Shown: positions 10,953 to 21,492 of the stretch, piece by piece
Position numbering within the stretch: the stretch's first letter is position 1
Layout of the letters: each line of letters opens with the position of its first letter
Source of the DNA: Alentia gelatinosa
Taxonomy: Eukaryota > Annelida > Polychaeta > Phyllodocida > Polynoidae
Assembly (NCBI GenBank): GCA_950022655.1
Contig: OX465583.1
Coordinates: 67,068,652 to 67,132,651, forward strand
Length of the DNA: 64,000 nt
Direction of reading: 5' to 3'
The notes under the pieces: model-generated
Told to the model about the DNA's origin: nothing
The model's input: only the letters and a program-made list of their open reading frames with translations
Database searches by the model: none
Program-made: the position numbers and the translations under genes

Positions 10953-11609
10953 CTGAGGAATGCTAGCTACAACGGATACAACCCAAGCCATGGCAAGCAT
11001 GAGGCGTCCGCGGCGGTCGGCGTCATTCAGGCTTAACGGGTGCGTGATGGCGAAGTAGCGGTCCAGGGAGATTGTGATAAGAATGAAGGAGGACAGGTAG
11101 AAGCCAAACACACGAAAGAACATGAAGAGGCGACAGGCACCGTCGCCTGCCCTCCAGGACACCGTAACATGCCAGCCGATCTCCATGGGCATCATGACGA
11201 AGGTAACAATCATATCGGCCACTGAAAGGTGCATGATGAAGAGATTGACGCGTGACCGTCGGCGCCGGTTCCGGAAGAGGATCACGAAGACGGTCAAGTT
11301 CCCCGATGCCGCTACCACCATCAATGCCGAGTAGGTGATAACAGAGATGAGCGCATCATCGGTGAAGGTCAGCTCCCGGGGGATGAGCTGCTCAGCGGCC
11401 ACCGCCCCGGCCCCGGCTACACCCCCAGCTGTGGTGACGGCGTAGGGAGGGGCGCAGTCCGGGGCCAGGGACGTGAGCCCGGCCGCCAGCTGCCCGCCGG
11501 GGTCAGGCAGGTCAGGCCCGCTCTGCCCCGAGCTGCTCCCATTACCAGGCCACGCCTGGGCGCCGCCCATGTAGGACAGCTCGCTGGACTGAAGGCACGT
11601 GTTCGTCAT
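10953..11609 (-). CDS. First coding exon of a GnRH/AKH/corazonin-family neuropeptide receptor (partial)
   Basis: The exon encodes 219 residues of a class A GPCR that would sit in the plasma membrane and bind a small amidated neuropeptide. Visible parts: an extracellular N-terminus of about 80 residues with an NGS glycosylation site (residue 23); TM1 about 87-113 with the GN pair; TM2 about 121-143 with LSVAD; the conserved MPMEIGWHVTVSW stretch; the disulphide Cys at 159; TM3 about 160-182 ending DRYFAITHPL; and TM4 about 201-219. The start ATG is supported by an in-frame TGA ten codons upstream (11640-11642). The exon ends after IPQ at CAG|GTGAGT in phase 0. In this receptor family an intron just after TM4 is usual (family knowledge). 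TM5-7 are missing, presumably beyond the left edge. GnRH, AKH or corazonin receptor cannot be told apart from this exon alone. The sequence is GC-rich compared with its surroundings. Confidence 0.9.
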
Positions 11610-11880
11610 GCTCGAGTGGCGCTGAGCCGGTGGCGCGAGTCACACGCGCGTGGAGAGAGAGATGGTGGCGCCGCGCTTGTAACTGTGGATCCCGCACGTG
11701 CTTGGCGCGTGTGGCCCTGCGCTCCCCGCCTTCCTGACTGGCCGCGCGCCGACACTCCCGACCTCCCGCCGCCCGCCGCAGTCACTACCGCCACCTAGCA
11801 GCGGGGACGGGAACTCAACTCATCCTACCTACAGTCGTCCTGGGAGTTATGATACGTTGTGGGTACACTGGCCACCAGAG
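11610..11880 (-). promoter_or_regulatory. GC-rich 5' flank / 5' UTR of the GPCR gene
   Basis: The ~250 bp upstream of the GPCR start codon are GC- and CpG-rich and then give way to AT-rich sequence. This fits a CpG-type promoter or 5' UTR, but I see no TATA box and cannot place a transcription start. The short frames on both strands here are chance products of the GC content. Confidence 0.35.
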
Positions 11881-11889
11881 CTACAGTAC

Positions 11890-12235
11890 GTTATTAAGTG
11901 GAATTCACACGACGGGATTCACGTACATCACAGGGTGTTTGTTTGAGACAAATCCTGCTGAGATTCATGTACCTCACAGGGTGTTTGTCTGAGACAAATT
12001 CTGCTGAGATTCATGTACTTCATGTACCTCATGTGTCTCAGACAAATCCTGCTGAGATTCTGTACCCGGTTAAGTAGGATCCACACGGTGAGATTCATGT
12101 AGCTCACAGGTTGTTTGTCTGAGACAAATCCTGCTGAGATTCTGTACCCGGTTAAGTAGGATTCACACGGTGAGATTCATGTAGCTCACAGGTTGTTTGT
12201 CTGAGACAAATCCTGCTGGGATTCTGTACTCGAAC
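11890..12235. repeat. Tandem repeat upstream of the GPCR gene
   Basis: The module 'gagattcatgtagctcacag' - 'gttgtttgtctgagacaaat' - 'cctgctgagattctgtaccc' is repeated, with two full ~88-bp units at the right and shorter variant units at the left. Each unit contains the small palindrome 'tgtctgagaca'. It sits 280-630 bp upstream of the receptor start codon, so it could affect that promoter; this is inference. Confidence 0.85.
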
Positions 12236-12545
12236 ACAATCTCTTCGTCTAAATTATAGTTCCATTTCCCTGAGACGTGTTTCCCCCTGCCATTGTTTTA
12301 AACCCAGATCGTGTCTAAGAATTCAGACTCTCGGACCAAGCAGCTTTCTTTATGCGTGGGTTCTAAGAATTATTCATAGCTTACAAATTTGATAATAAAG
12401 TCTAACTTTATGATTATTTTATTCAAAATACACACAAGGAGAAATATGAATACGGAAAAATAGGTTCAAGAGAGAATTGAATGCAACCATAGTTCTAAGT
12501 CAGATTAGAGATCTGGAGGGAGAGTGTCAAAAGCGTACAGCTAAT

Positions 12546-12659
12546 GGGGTCAAGGTGTCCACGGATTTAATCCAACCAGAGCTAACGTTGTGTAGCTCTG
12601 GTAGCCAGTATACCCTAAATTAGCTCTGGTTGGGTTAAATCCGTGACCGCCTTGACCCA
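12546..12659. repeat. Imperfect hairpin (foldback) element
   Basis: Left arm 'gggtcaaggtgtccacggat' pairs with right arm 'atccgtgaccgccttgaccc', and 'aaccagagcta' pairs with 'tagctctggtt' further in. A related half occurs at about 42290-42355 ('gggtcaaggcggccact', 'tagctctggttgccagt'), so this is a dispersed family. Confidence 0.75.
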
Positions 12660-12785
12660 GCTACCGATATATGTCTGTTACTCCAATCTATCTCCAGCCA
12701 TGCGGACAGAAATGATACGTTCGATTGTAGGACGTTAGGGCCCACCACCCAAAAGTCTGGATCTTACTTACTTACTTGTGAGTGG

Positions 12786-13520
12786 AGCTAATCGCTCACT
12801 CGTGCACATTCCCGGTTTTCCGGGTCGCTCAAGCAAGTAGTGTTTTCGCTTGCGAGCTGTGCTAGCTGAATTCGGTGGCTTTGATGGGTTTTTGTTATTG
12901 TGTTTTGGTTGATTTGGGTATTGTTTTGAATTTTTTTTAGGTTTTCTTCTATTTCATGGGTTGTTGAGGCTATTTGTTTGAGAGTTTGAATATCGTTCGA
13001 GAAGACCTGGTTTATATAGGTTTTTGTTTTGTTTGTCAGGTGTATTTCTTTGCATTGGTTGAGTACATGATGGGTTGCTTCCTTGGTAAGGCCACAGCGC
13101 CTGCACTCCTGTGTTTGGAACATGGATTTGTAGTTTTCCTTGGTTTGGTACATTCTGTTGCGGAGTTTAAATATTTGACTCGCCTGTTTCTTGGTTAGTT
13201 TGTTCAAGCAGTGTGTCCCAATCGGTTCTGTTCATTAGGTATCTGGTTTTTATTGGGGTTTCTTTGTTTGTATTAATGTTTTCTGTCCATTTTCGGTGGG
13301 TTTTCTGTTCGGTGAGTTTGGTCCATTGCTTTTTGGTCATCTTGGTGGCAGTTTGGGGGTTGATGTCTAGTTCTTTGATTAGGTCCTCTGTTTTTGTTTT
13401 CCAGTTGCTGTTGTTTGGTACTTCTGTTATTGTTTTGTAGTTTTGGGTTTTCCAGTAGTGGAGTAGTCGTTTTGTTGCTATGAGTGTTACTGGGTCCTTT
13501 ATTTTAGTCTATGTACAGGT
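12786..13520 (-). pseudogene. Non-LTR retrotransposon reverse transcriptase C-terminal relic
   Basis: The minus strand encodes a lysine/threonine-rich protein ending in a putative zinc knuckle, C-R-R-C-G followed by H-H-V-L-N-Q-C, preceded by KLTKKQASQIFKLRNRM. This is typical of the region behind the RT domain in several non-LTR retrotransposon clades. The frame is open for 139 codons (12788-13207). Upstream it continues in another frame (LIKELDINPQT..., YLMNRTDWDT), so there is a frameshift near 13205, and a stop codon occurs near 13505. It is a decayed fragment. The clade cannot be fixed without the RT core. Confidence 0.7.
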
Positions 13521-13667
13521 TTTGCCATGGGGTGGATGTTGGGGCGTTGAGGCTTCTTCTTAAGATCAGGGCCCAGCCGAGACCATGGGTGTGAAAGCCA
13601 CAGTCGCGCCTCGGCTGCACCGGGACGCTTCGTTCACACCTGTGGTGCCGGGAGGGAGAATTAGCAT

Positions 13668-13846
13668 AAATAGACGTTAGGGCCCACCTTATTTTGCAGA
13701 ATTGCTTAATGTTCGTCAGCTTGTTAGTGCTAAAAATGGAAATGACGTGTTTTTCGCAAATTTCATGAAATGTAAGTAATGATTAAACATGTATGCATGT
13801 TTCAATGGTATATATTGATGTGATTATAGGTGGGCCCTAACCTCCC
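13668..13846. mobile_element. Short TIR element with GTTAGGGCCCACC ends
   Basis: The left end 'gacgttagggcccacctt' and right end 'aggtgggccctaac' are inverted. The same terminal sequence occurs at about 12725-12755 and, inverted, at about 13851-13905 ('acgtcctgacttttgggtgg', 'tgggctctaac'). The retroelement relic and this element therefore appear to lie inside a larger or earlier copy of the same family. There is no coding capacity. Confidence 0.6.
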
Positions 13847-13916
13847 GATGAGTGGGCCCTAATTAACGTCCTGACTTTTGGGTGGTGGGCTCTAACCTCT
13901 ACATACCATACGTTTG

Positions 13917-14127
13917 GGTGCACCCCTCTCATAAGATCTCACAAGTCGTAATCTGTATAAGGTACACAGTATTCCGGCTATGTGGCATCATTGAGATTAT
14001 AGGAATCTTTGGTTGCATTGATGTGCGTCTTTAGCACAGGAGACAGGCTCTAAGCCTAGTACATTAAGAATTAAGAGTACAATATACGACTTAGAGACTG
14101 TGAGATCTTATGAGAGGTGTGCACCTA
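13917..14127. repeat. Inverted repeat pair GGTGCACC...GATCTTATGAG
   Basis: 'gggtgcacccctctcataag' + 'atctcacaagtcgta' at 13917-13951 is inverted as 'tacgactta...gtgagatcttatgagaggtgtgcacc' at 14084-14127. The ~130 bp between them is unremarkable. The right arm overlaps the start of the plus-strand retroelement frame, so the pair may be an insertion boundary. Confidence 0.65.
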
Positions 14128-14690
14128 ACAGCTGCCGTGTTGCCTCCTTGCCAGAGGACAACGCCCACTTACAAACTGCCTTAGGTCTCCCACTGACGTC
14201 AAATAACTCGCATACGTCATGCCTATATGGACAAGCAGCTATAACCTACAAAACAAAAATTTTGCCTTTCTTAGAATATGGCGGTGCTCTGATACACAAC
14301 ACTAACTCTACACTACTGAACAAACTTCAGCATTGCCAGAACAGAGCACTGCATATTTGTTACCGTGCGGATACAACAATACCAACTAGTATGTTACACA
14401 AAAACTTTAAAATCAATTACCTGAATGACAGAAGAGAAGCCCAATTACTTAAGATTAGCAATATTAGGTCCAAATCTAACAAACACATACCAACACATGC
14501 GAACAGACTGCATGGTCCTGTTCTGAAGGTTAGCAACCCAATAAAACTCTCTAAATACCACCAGTCAGTAGAGTACAAATGTGCTAGCCTATGGAATAAA
14601 CTTAGACCAGAAGTTAGATCAATGCAATCGCAAGAAGACTTTGCGAAAATCCTCAAAGGGAAGCTAAGAGACACCTTATATAATTACTAA
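14100..14690 (+). pseudogene. Non-LTR retrotransposon C-terminal fragment (Jockey/CR1-like)
   Basis: This 196-codon frame contains ILPFLEYGGALIHN, LLNKLQHCQNRALHICYR and SLWNKLRPEVRS, and ends near KGKLRDTLYNY. That is the characteristic tail of many Jockey/CR1-type reverse transcriptases ('YG..l...t..ll.klq..QnraLRi'). The frame opens only about 40 residues before the recognisable part, and no RT catalytic YXDD motif is present, so it is a truncated 3' end. It is a different element from the minus-strand relic at 12786. Assigning it to Jockey or CR1 is by pattern only. Confidence 0.75.
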
Positions 14691-15084
14691 CAAACTGTAG
14701 GATGGTACACGTACGAGTTGTAGGCAGCCAATACTGATGAACAAACACAGAGAACCACAAGCATAAGCCCAGTAGTTCATGTCATGAGACCTATATAAAT
14801 ATCATCACAAATCTACTGGTAAATACAAGCTATCTGTAGTTTAGGCAACCCTTTGAGTTCACATGAAAATTCATGTATTGAATGTTTCCTACCTAAGTAG
14901 TTAAGACAGGAACTTGAATTATGTACTGTACCAATGTAAATATGTATACAACCGCCTGGACATGTGAGTCTACTCCGTAGACACTGAAATGGCATTGAAC
15001 CCAAGCTGGAACGCCAGGAAGATAGGTCCCTGACAGCACCTATGGCATAACTCCAGGGTAAATAAAAGTCTAAAAAAAACCCAA
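14691..15084. other. Non-coding gap
   Basis: No gene is seen. The left part may be 3' untranslated sequence of the preceding retroelement; no poly(A) tail is visible. Confidence 0.45.
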
Positions 15085-15441
15085 AAAACTCCGATCCCCA
15101 ACCCCCCAACCCCCCAATCCAAATACCCCCCAAACCACCAAACCACCACCCCCCCCCCCCCCCTGCCAACTCCCTAACCCACCAACCCCCATCCTCCCAA
15201 CCTGCCAACCTTCCAACACCCAAACCCCCAAACCCCCCAATCCCAACCCCCTGACCCCACAACCCCCTAACCCCACAACCCCCTAATCCCAATACCCCCA
15301 ACCCCACAACCTTCAAACATCCCCAAATCCCCCATTCCCCGACCACCCAACTCCCCAATCCCCCGACCACCCAACCCCCTATCCCCCCAAATCTCAACCC
15401 CCAAACCCCCAATCCCCCAATCCCCCAATTCCCCAACCCAA
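15085..15441. repeat. C-rich CCCCCAA-type repeat block
   Basis: About 357 bp of runs of 3-6 C separated by AA, AAT, ACC or similar, with an uninterrupted C tract near 15148-15163. The minus strand is G-rich with many closely spaced GGG runs, so G-quadruplexes are possible. Minus-strand frames of 68-207 codons of Gly/Trp/Leu across it are artefacts. Confidence 0.93.
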
Positions 15442-16263
15442 ATATTACTCTTCCACTGGTATCTCCCCTCAGTAAGTATCAACCCTTTATAAGTAAGGCC
15501 AAATGAGTTCATTGTAACAACGAAACCAGAAGCAGTAGAACCATATCCCCAGGGGGAAAAGGAAAAGTTCAACAAATTCCCACCAGATGAGAGCACAGTC
15601 AAGAATACCGTGGTGCTACCTAGTGTGAAGAGAAGGTACTACAACTCACCAGAGGTTTACATAGATTGGCAACCGACCCCTTCTACGATACGCCAGTGTA
15701 AGGTTTACATAGATTGGCAACCCAACTCCTGTCTGCGCTGAGCTTCGTTGTGTAACTCTGGCGGCCAGTGTAAGGTTTACATGGAGGATTTACCTCTACG
15801 ACCCTCCACCCGCTTCATCCGCCAAGAATCGAGTGTAAAATCAGGCGCAAAATCTGAGAGAAGTTACACTTGGTCGCCTTATTAAACACATCGAAGCGTG
15901 AGTAGGTTGCATATATATTAGCCCAGTATGCTTACGTATATATACCTGAGCATCTTGGATTTTATTTCAGAAGATTTATTTAACATAACATAAGATTACG
16001 CCATATTCAGGCCTAGTCGGCTCTGGTATCAATATGGTGGGAAATATATGAAGGCCCATTAATGAAAGTCTTATTGATTTTCTCAATGATTGCTAAAATC
16101 TAATTAATGGGAGAACTGGTTATGAATCATTGTCAATTGGAAGATAAGACACGTGTTAAGTGTTTAACAACCATGAGGAACAAAATTTAGAATCATGAGG
16201 CCGGCGGTATCAGTACAACATAGCCATAGGTTATAGTCTGCATTGGCTGGTAACCCATCAAAA
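15442..16263. other. Non-coding stretch with a short repeated motif
   Basis: The phrase 'gtttacatagattggcaacc' occurs at about 15656 and 15711 and partly at 15775. A related 'agattggcatccaacccctg' is at about 41970. No gene is visible. Confidence 0.5.
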
Positions 16264-18110
16264 CCTAAGGGAGCATACAATAATTATGGCCCAAGGGGGG
16301 CACAGTTTTTAGGGGGGGGGGGGGCCAACTTTTTTTTGGGCATTCCCAGGGGGGGGCCAACTTTTTTTGGGGTATTCCAATGGGGGGGCCAACTTTTTTT
16401 TTGGTATTTCCATGGGGGGGAGGGGCCAAAATTTTCCACTAAATCTGTCGTGGGGTCGACGTTTTCAGCTAAACATGGAGGCAAACTCCCATATTTGTGT
16501 TCAATGACAAAAATTGATGTTATGAAATGCATTCATATCATATCACAAGAAATCAGCTTAGTTGTACAACTATAATAATGATTAATGCACAAGGTAACTA
16601 TAGTTGTCTCACTCCCTGGAGTTCAGTTTCTATGGTCACAGTCCTGTTTGCCAATTCGATATGGGTGTCCACCCTCCCTCAGTCTGACAGACTTATGTGG
16701 GGGAAGACAACAATGGACGAACACTAACATTTGTCCCAGAATCAATGCAGTCTCACAAGATCATTAGTTTTTTTCTTCAACATTGATGAATTAAGAGCAT
16801 TTACTACAACATCAAGTACTACAAAATGCCCCTGTTGCTGCTTATTTCAATAAGATTACCATATTTTTGGAAGAGCATTGAGTACTTAAAGGGGTTCTGC
16901 ATGCAAGAAAATGGGACTTCCTTCTGAGGGCCACACCATAGATTGATCCACTCATTCCAAAGATCCCTACGCCATGCCAGACTATGACTGATGACTATGA
17001 ATTGATGGCACAAATCGAGAAAGCAGTTGCTGCTGGATATTTGAATGTGAACAACCAAGTCTCAATAAGTGACTTCATTGAGAATTAGGTTCTAGGTAGT
17101 CAAGCTTTATGATTGATTATATGGGTACAGGAGAGATGGGGGCTTCCAGCAAGACTGCTAGCTGCCAACTACAGCCTCAATTTGGCAGGGGTTGATTCAC
17201 TGATTTTGGGTTAGAACATTAGCAGAATCTTACAATTCAAATCATGTATATGATTCTTACAGAATCTTATAATTCAAATCAGATATATGATTCAAGTTCA
17301 TATGTTAAAAGCAGGACACAGAAACCTCTCATATATAGGCTCTCCAGGGACTCTCCTGTAAAACTGGCCAAGGAATACCTAAGGGCTGACATTATCTGCT
17401 ATTGGCTGCCAGTGGTGCAACTGCGAGCAACTCTCCAACAGAGTTGACTCCAGATGGCAATGACTGACATTGAAACTGGCCTCCACATGGTGTGTGTTGG
17501 TGTGTGTTCCAGTCCAGCTCAAGACTCCCCCATCTTGTTTGTATCAGTGCTGTTCCGTCAACAACAGCTGTTCATTTGCTACTTGTTTCATTTATTTTCT
17601 TTTTTGAGCAATCTTTAATTTTTATGAAGTGAATATTGTGTGTACCATCACCAAATTAGGTGGTACAGCCATTCTCCCACTCGGGCAGTAGCCCCTTACT
17701 CCTCATTCTAATGGCAGGTGTCAAGCCAAATGAGCAGTAGGTACTGTGTAAGTAATTGGTATAACCCGACCGGGGTTTGAAGCCATGACCTACCATGCTT
17801 AAGGTGAACACCCCTACCACTTAGCTACTGAGATTGGTCAAAATTTTGACAAATGACTGACTGTAGCTGGGTTTGTTCTAAAGCAAAGAAGGAAAGCCTT
17901 ATGGAAAAAATGCCACATCAATTAGGCCCCCTCTGTGCTTTTACCCTATTCCGATGGGGGGGGGGGGGGGGCGATGTTATTTTTGGGCATTCCAGGGGGG
18001 GGCCACCTTTTTTTTTGGTATTCCCATGGGGGGGGGGGCAACTTTTTTTTGACCGATCGGTGTTAGAAAAACTGTGCCCCCCCTGGGCGATAATTAATGA
18101 ACGCTCCCTA
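16264..18110. mobile_element. Candidate ~1.85-kb TIR element with G-rich/T-rich satellites at each end
   Basis: The left end (16264-16311: CCTAAGGGAGCATACAATAA, then GCCCAAGGGGGGCACAGTTTT) is the inverse of the right end (18067-18110: AAAACTGTGCCCCCCC, then TAATTAATGAACGCTCCCTA). Just inside each end are tandem ~32-bp units of a long G run, then 'ccaactttttttt', then 'ggtattccca' (16305-16440 and 17955-18050). No transposase is recognised. It could instead be two independent solo elements in opposite orientation. Confidence 0.55.
17757..17840 (-). mobile_element. tRNA-derived SINE head
   Basis: On the minus strand there is a good pol III box A, TAGCTAAGTGG, followed about 38 bp later by a box-B-like GGCTTCAAACC. 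The sequence between does not fold into a normal anticodon arm, and no matching acceptor stem is seen, so it is not an intact tRNA gene. The SINE body would extend leftwards on the plus coordinates (about 17640-17757); its tail is not identified. Confidence 0.55.
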
Positions 18111-19190
18111 AAGGCCTATTCCCACTTCGCGATTCTTGCCCCTGAGACTACTGCCGGGCAAAATCGCCGGGAAATGGCAGTCACATAGCGGGCGGAAGGG
18201 TATAGTCGCCAACTATGCCCTGATATATTTCAAACATGTTGGAAATTGAATCACAAAAGACTGGTGCCCTTTTTAGAGAGAATCTATTCACCGAATCAGG
18301 CCCGAACAACAGGGGTTAGGGCAATAGTCACAGACGATTTTGCCATTTTGCATTCCCACTTGGTGACTTGACAAATTCCTGGAAATTAATGCACTCTTCT
18401 CTCATAGATCCAGCGCTCTACTTCCTGCAGCCGCTTGTATCTCTGGACTGACCTACTCTTTTGGGGCAAATTCTTCCCCATCCGCCAACTTTTGAAATAT
18501 CATAAATTCTTAGAATTTTGGGGAGTATTTTGTCTTCTTGAATATAGAGAAACATGTATATTCATATGGTAAGTGATATATATATATATATATATATATA
18601 CTCATCTCTCTCATTTGCCGTTAAATCAGACTTAGTCATAGGGATTACTTTCGTCAGTGGAAAGCACCTCATGTGTTGCAGAGAATTGTTTGTCAACATA
18701 ACACATGTGCTCACTCAAAGGGAAAGTCTATTCAAATGTGAATCCACATCATAGTGGTTTAAAGCTGAAAAAGAAAGATTGTCTATGAAGCTCATTTAAC
18801 AATTCTTATATTTCCCAACTGATAGTATATGAGTTGTTTGAGTTTCATAACTTTTGGCAGTTGCCCGGTTTTGAATCTGAAATGTTAGTTGGTCCATAGC
18901 GGACACCTAGAGAAGCAGCATATGATGTCATTGGTTTGAGGCAGGCACTAGCACCACAAAAGGTCTGGGAGGAGAGTGGGTTCATGGTTAGTTCATGGCC
19001 GTATGGCTGCTGCTGACCAGTGGGTGTGTTGGCAAACCTGCTCCACCGCACCTATTTATATACGGTGAGCACGCGTGCTGGCTGCCAAACACCATCATTC
19101 GATGCACTGCTCATTCTGTACTCCTTTATGCACAATGTCAGTTTGATAAGGTAAAGCAAAGAACAAAAAACAAAGGCATGCTTTATATGT
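18111..19190. other. Non-coding stretch with (AT)n at 18576-18600
   Basis: An AT microsatellite of 25 bp lies at 18576-18600. Otherwise I see no exon or defined element here. It is intergenic between the AGTPBP1 gene, whose minus-strand end is at about 21.36 kb or lower, and the GPCR gene. Confidence 0.5.
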
Positions 19191-21362
19191 CAACTTTTAT
19201 TACCCGATGTTAAACATATCATCACTGCCTATTCATTTGTATAACAAAAAGAAAACACTTTCACAAAAAGTACAGACAGCACAATATACTTCAACTTAGG
19301 TGTGTTTTACCAAATTACAAGCTGATGCCACATATGGGTGAACTCCCAGGAGTGTATATATTTCAGAGTAAATTTAGAGTTATCTTGTGAACTGGGCAGT
19401 TGGCATTCATTTAAGTTACACACATAACATCGATGTACACGAATAGCAGAAGTGTACAAAATAAAGTATCAATATGGCAAGGCAGGGCATCGAGAATCAC
19501 CCGGGGTGGCATTGATTTTTCTTGCACCACCTTCGTCAAGCATATGTCCAATAATTTCTTGTAAAGTTGTATTTATAAGAAAAGAATAAAGCAAAAATGT
19601 GTATATAATATATTGCCATAAAGAGCATTATTCTACCTTAGTACCATGCCTTTTGGGATGCATATTCTATGCATTTGTAATCTCTATTTATAAACATGTT
19701 TGATATAAATATTTGAATATTGAATTTTACATGCTTAGTCCTATATTTAAAGTACAACTTTATTTGTCAAATATTTTGCAACTATAGGTGACTTTTATGA
19801 AAATGATCAGAACAGTTCATGAATTGAGGTAAACATAGTATCTTCAAAGGAATCTTCAAATGAATGTGGAATAGATTTGGTACGGTTTGGGAAGGAATGG
19901 GACCAGTGATAAACTACACAAAGTTTTTGTCAAATCTGAATGAGTTTTAACAAGCATTCATATATCTCTTGCAACTTTTCTAAGAATGATAAGAAAACTA
20001 ACTTTTCAGCATATAATAAAAAATGTCTTCTATATTATTACCTCAGCTACATTTGGATTTTACAAGATTTAACTGTCACCATAGAACCTGAATGTTGGTA
20101 GATTCTTAAACATACATTTTTCAAAGTATAATGAAATATCAATTTTATCATGGGCAAGTGCTTTTATGTTATTAATTTGGTATGATTGCCAAAATATATA
20201 AAATATATTCTTTTTAAGTTCTGCTCCAGTAATTGAAAAATATATCATTAATTTGGTAATGAATGTCCTTTAAAATTTGAAAAAAGGAGACCTTGGTTTA
20301 AAGAATGAGAGAATGGAAGTTTATTTGTATTTGATGAAGTCGGTAGGAAAGGCCTCTAGATTAAAAACTATGATAGCAATTTCTATACATGTTCCCAAAA
20401 TATTTCTATTTCTTTTTTCTCTCCAAAATGTCATTGGTATAAAAAGGAATAGTGAATATAACACAATAGGTTTAAAAGAAAACTATATCTATTCTCTTCC
20501 ATTCTACTTCTGATTTTTTAGAGGACCAGAAAGGTCGATAGATTATATGTGAAACTATTCCTGGTCACTCATATATTGTGGGATGCTGGCATCTTACTTT
20601 ATAAATATTTCTTTATTTCTAGTCTCACCAGAAAACATTATACACATCATGCATTTCCTCATGGATCAAGGCAATTTCTTTGACATATATACAAATATGA
20701 ATGTAACCACCAGTCTGGTAAAAATCAAATATCATGTGCAATACAAATATAACCATAGTTTAATGAACATACTACTCAATCTGGAGAACCCATGCAAGTG
20801 ACATTACAAAGATTCAGTTTGGGGACAGTTTCACTGTGCTTTGTAGAGAACAAGGAAAACTAAAGATGGGCTAGTATGAAATGCTTTTCCCACAAAAGAA
20901 AGAAAATACAAATCTTAATTATGACATAGATATACATATAGCAAGCCTAAATTTGTGTAGCTGTTAGATGAATGTTAATCGCTGTTCTTGACTCTTGTCA
21001 ACTTAATATAGTTTCATTACAGAGATGACCTTGTACACGATCAAATTACTTTCACATTCACTCACATTCATTCATGAGGAATAACATATATTGAAGAATT
21101 CCCCATCAGTGATGAACATTGAAAACGTGAACCTCAACCCCATCACCCTGCAACCAAAAAACATACAAAGCATACTTCAACTTCTTCTCAATACATATAT
21201 ATATATTTAATTAAATAAATTCACTTTCCAAAATTCAAATAGATACTCCTATCCATTGAATGGAAAACAACCTGCATCAAATTCTTGTTTCATTTTTATA
21301 TTACATCAACCATGGTCGGACAGAAAAATAATTTCAATAAGTTACGTTGTGAGGAATGGCTG
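19191..21362 (-). other. AGTPBP1: Probable 3' UTR / 3' flank of AGTPBP1
   Basis: This is AT-rich, apparently unique sequence immediately after the TGA stop. It lacks the repeats that fill the rest of the window. Minus-strand AATAAA hexamers occur at 20612-20617 and, further on, near 20322, 19757 and 19196; any could be the poly(A) signal. Which one is used, and hence the UTR length, cannot be settled from sequence alone. No open frame here is convincing. Confidence 0.45.
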
Positions 21363-21492
21363 TCAGTCAAAGCCGTTGTCCTCATCCACCTCCTCCTGGT
21401 CCGAGTGACCTGAACCGGAGCTGGAGCTGCTCGTGGACCGGAAGCTGAGTCGGTCTTCATCTATTCGTCGACCACGCGCCCCTCCGTCAAGC
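21363..21492 (-). CDS. AGTPBP1: AGTPBP1 last coding exon (acidic C-terminal tail)
   Basis: Acceptor TTTTTTCAG|G, then 42 residues and TGA. The peptide begins LDGGARGRRIDEDRLSF, runs through a serine stretch (RSTSSSSSGSGHS) and ends in acidic DQEEVDEDNGFD. It enters in phase 2: the two bases GC (from the exon at 26045) or TT (from the exon at 23313) complete the first codon as Ala or Leu. An acidic, low-complexity C-terminus is usual for CCP1. The exon is GC-rich in an AT-rich background, which supports coding. Stop at 21363-21365. Confidence 0.85.

Noticed and set aside
14813..15602. Gly/Trp-rich minus-strand proteins of 68-207 codons
   Set aside because: Translations of the C-rich block; no independent evidence for coding.
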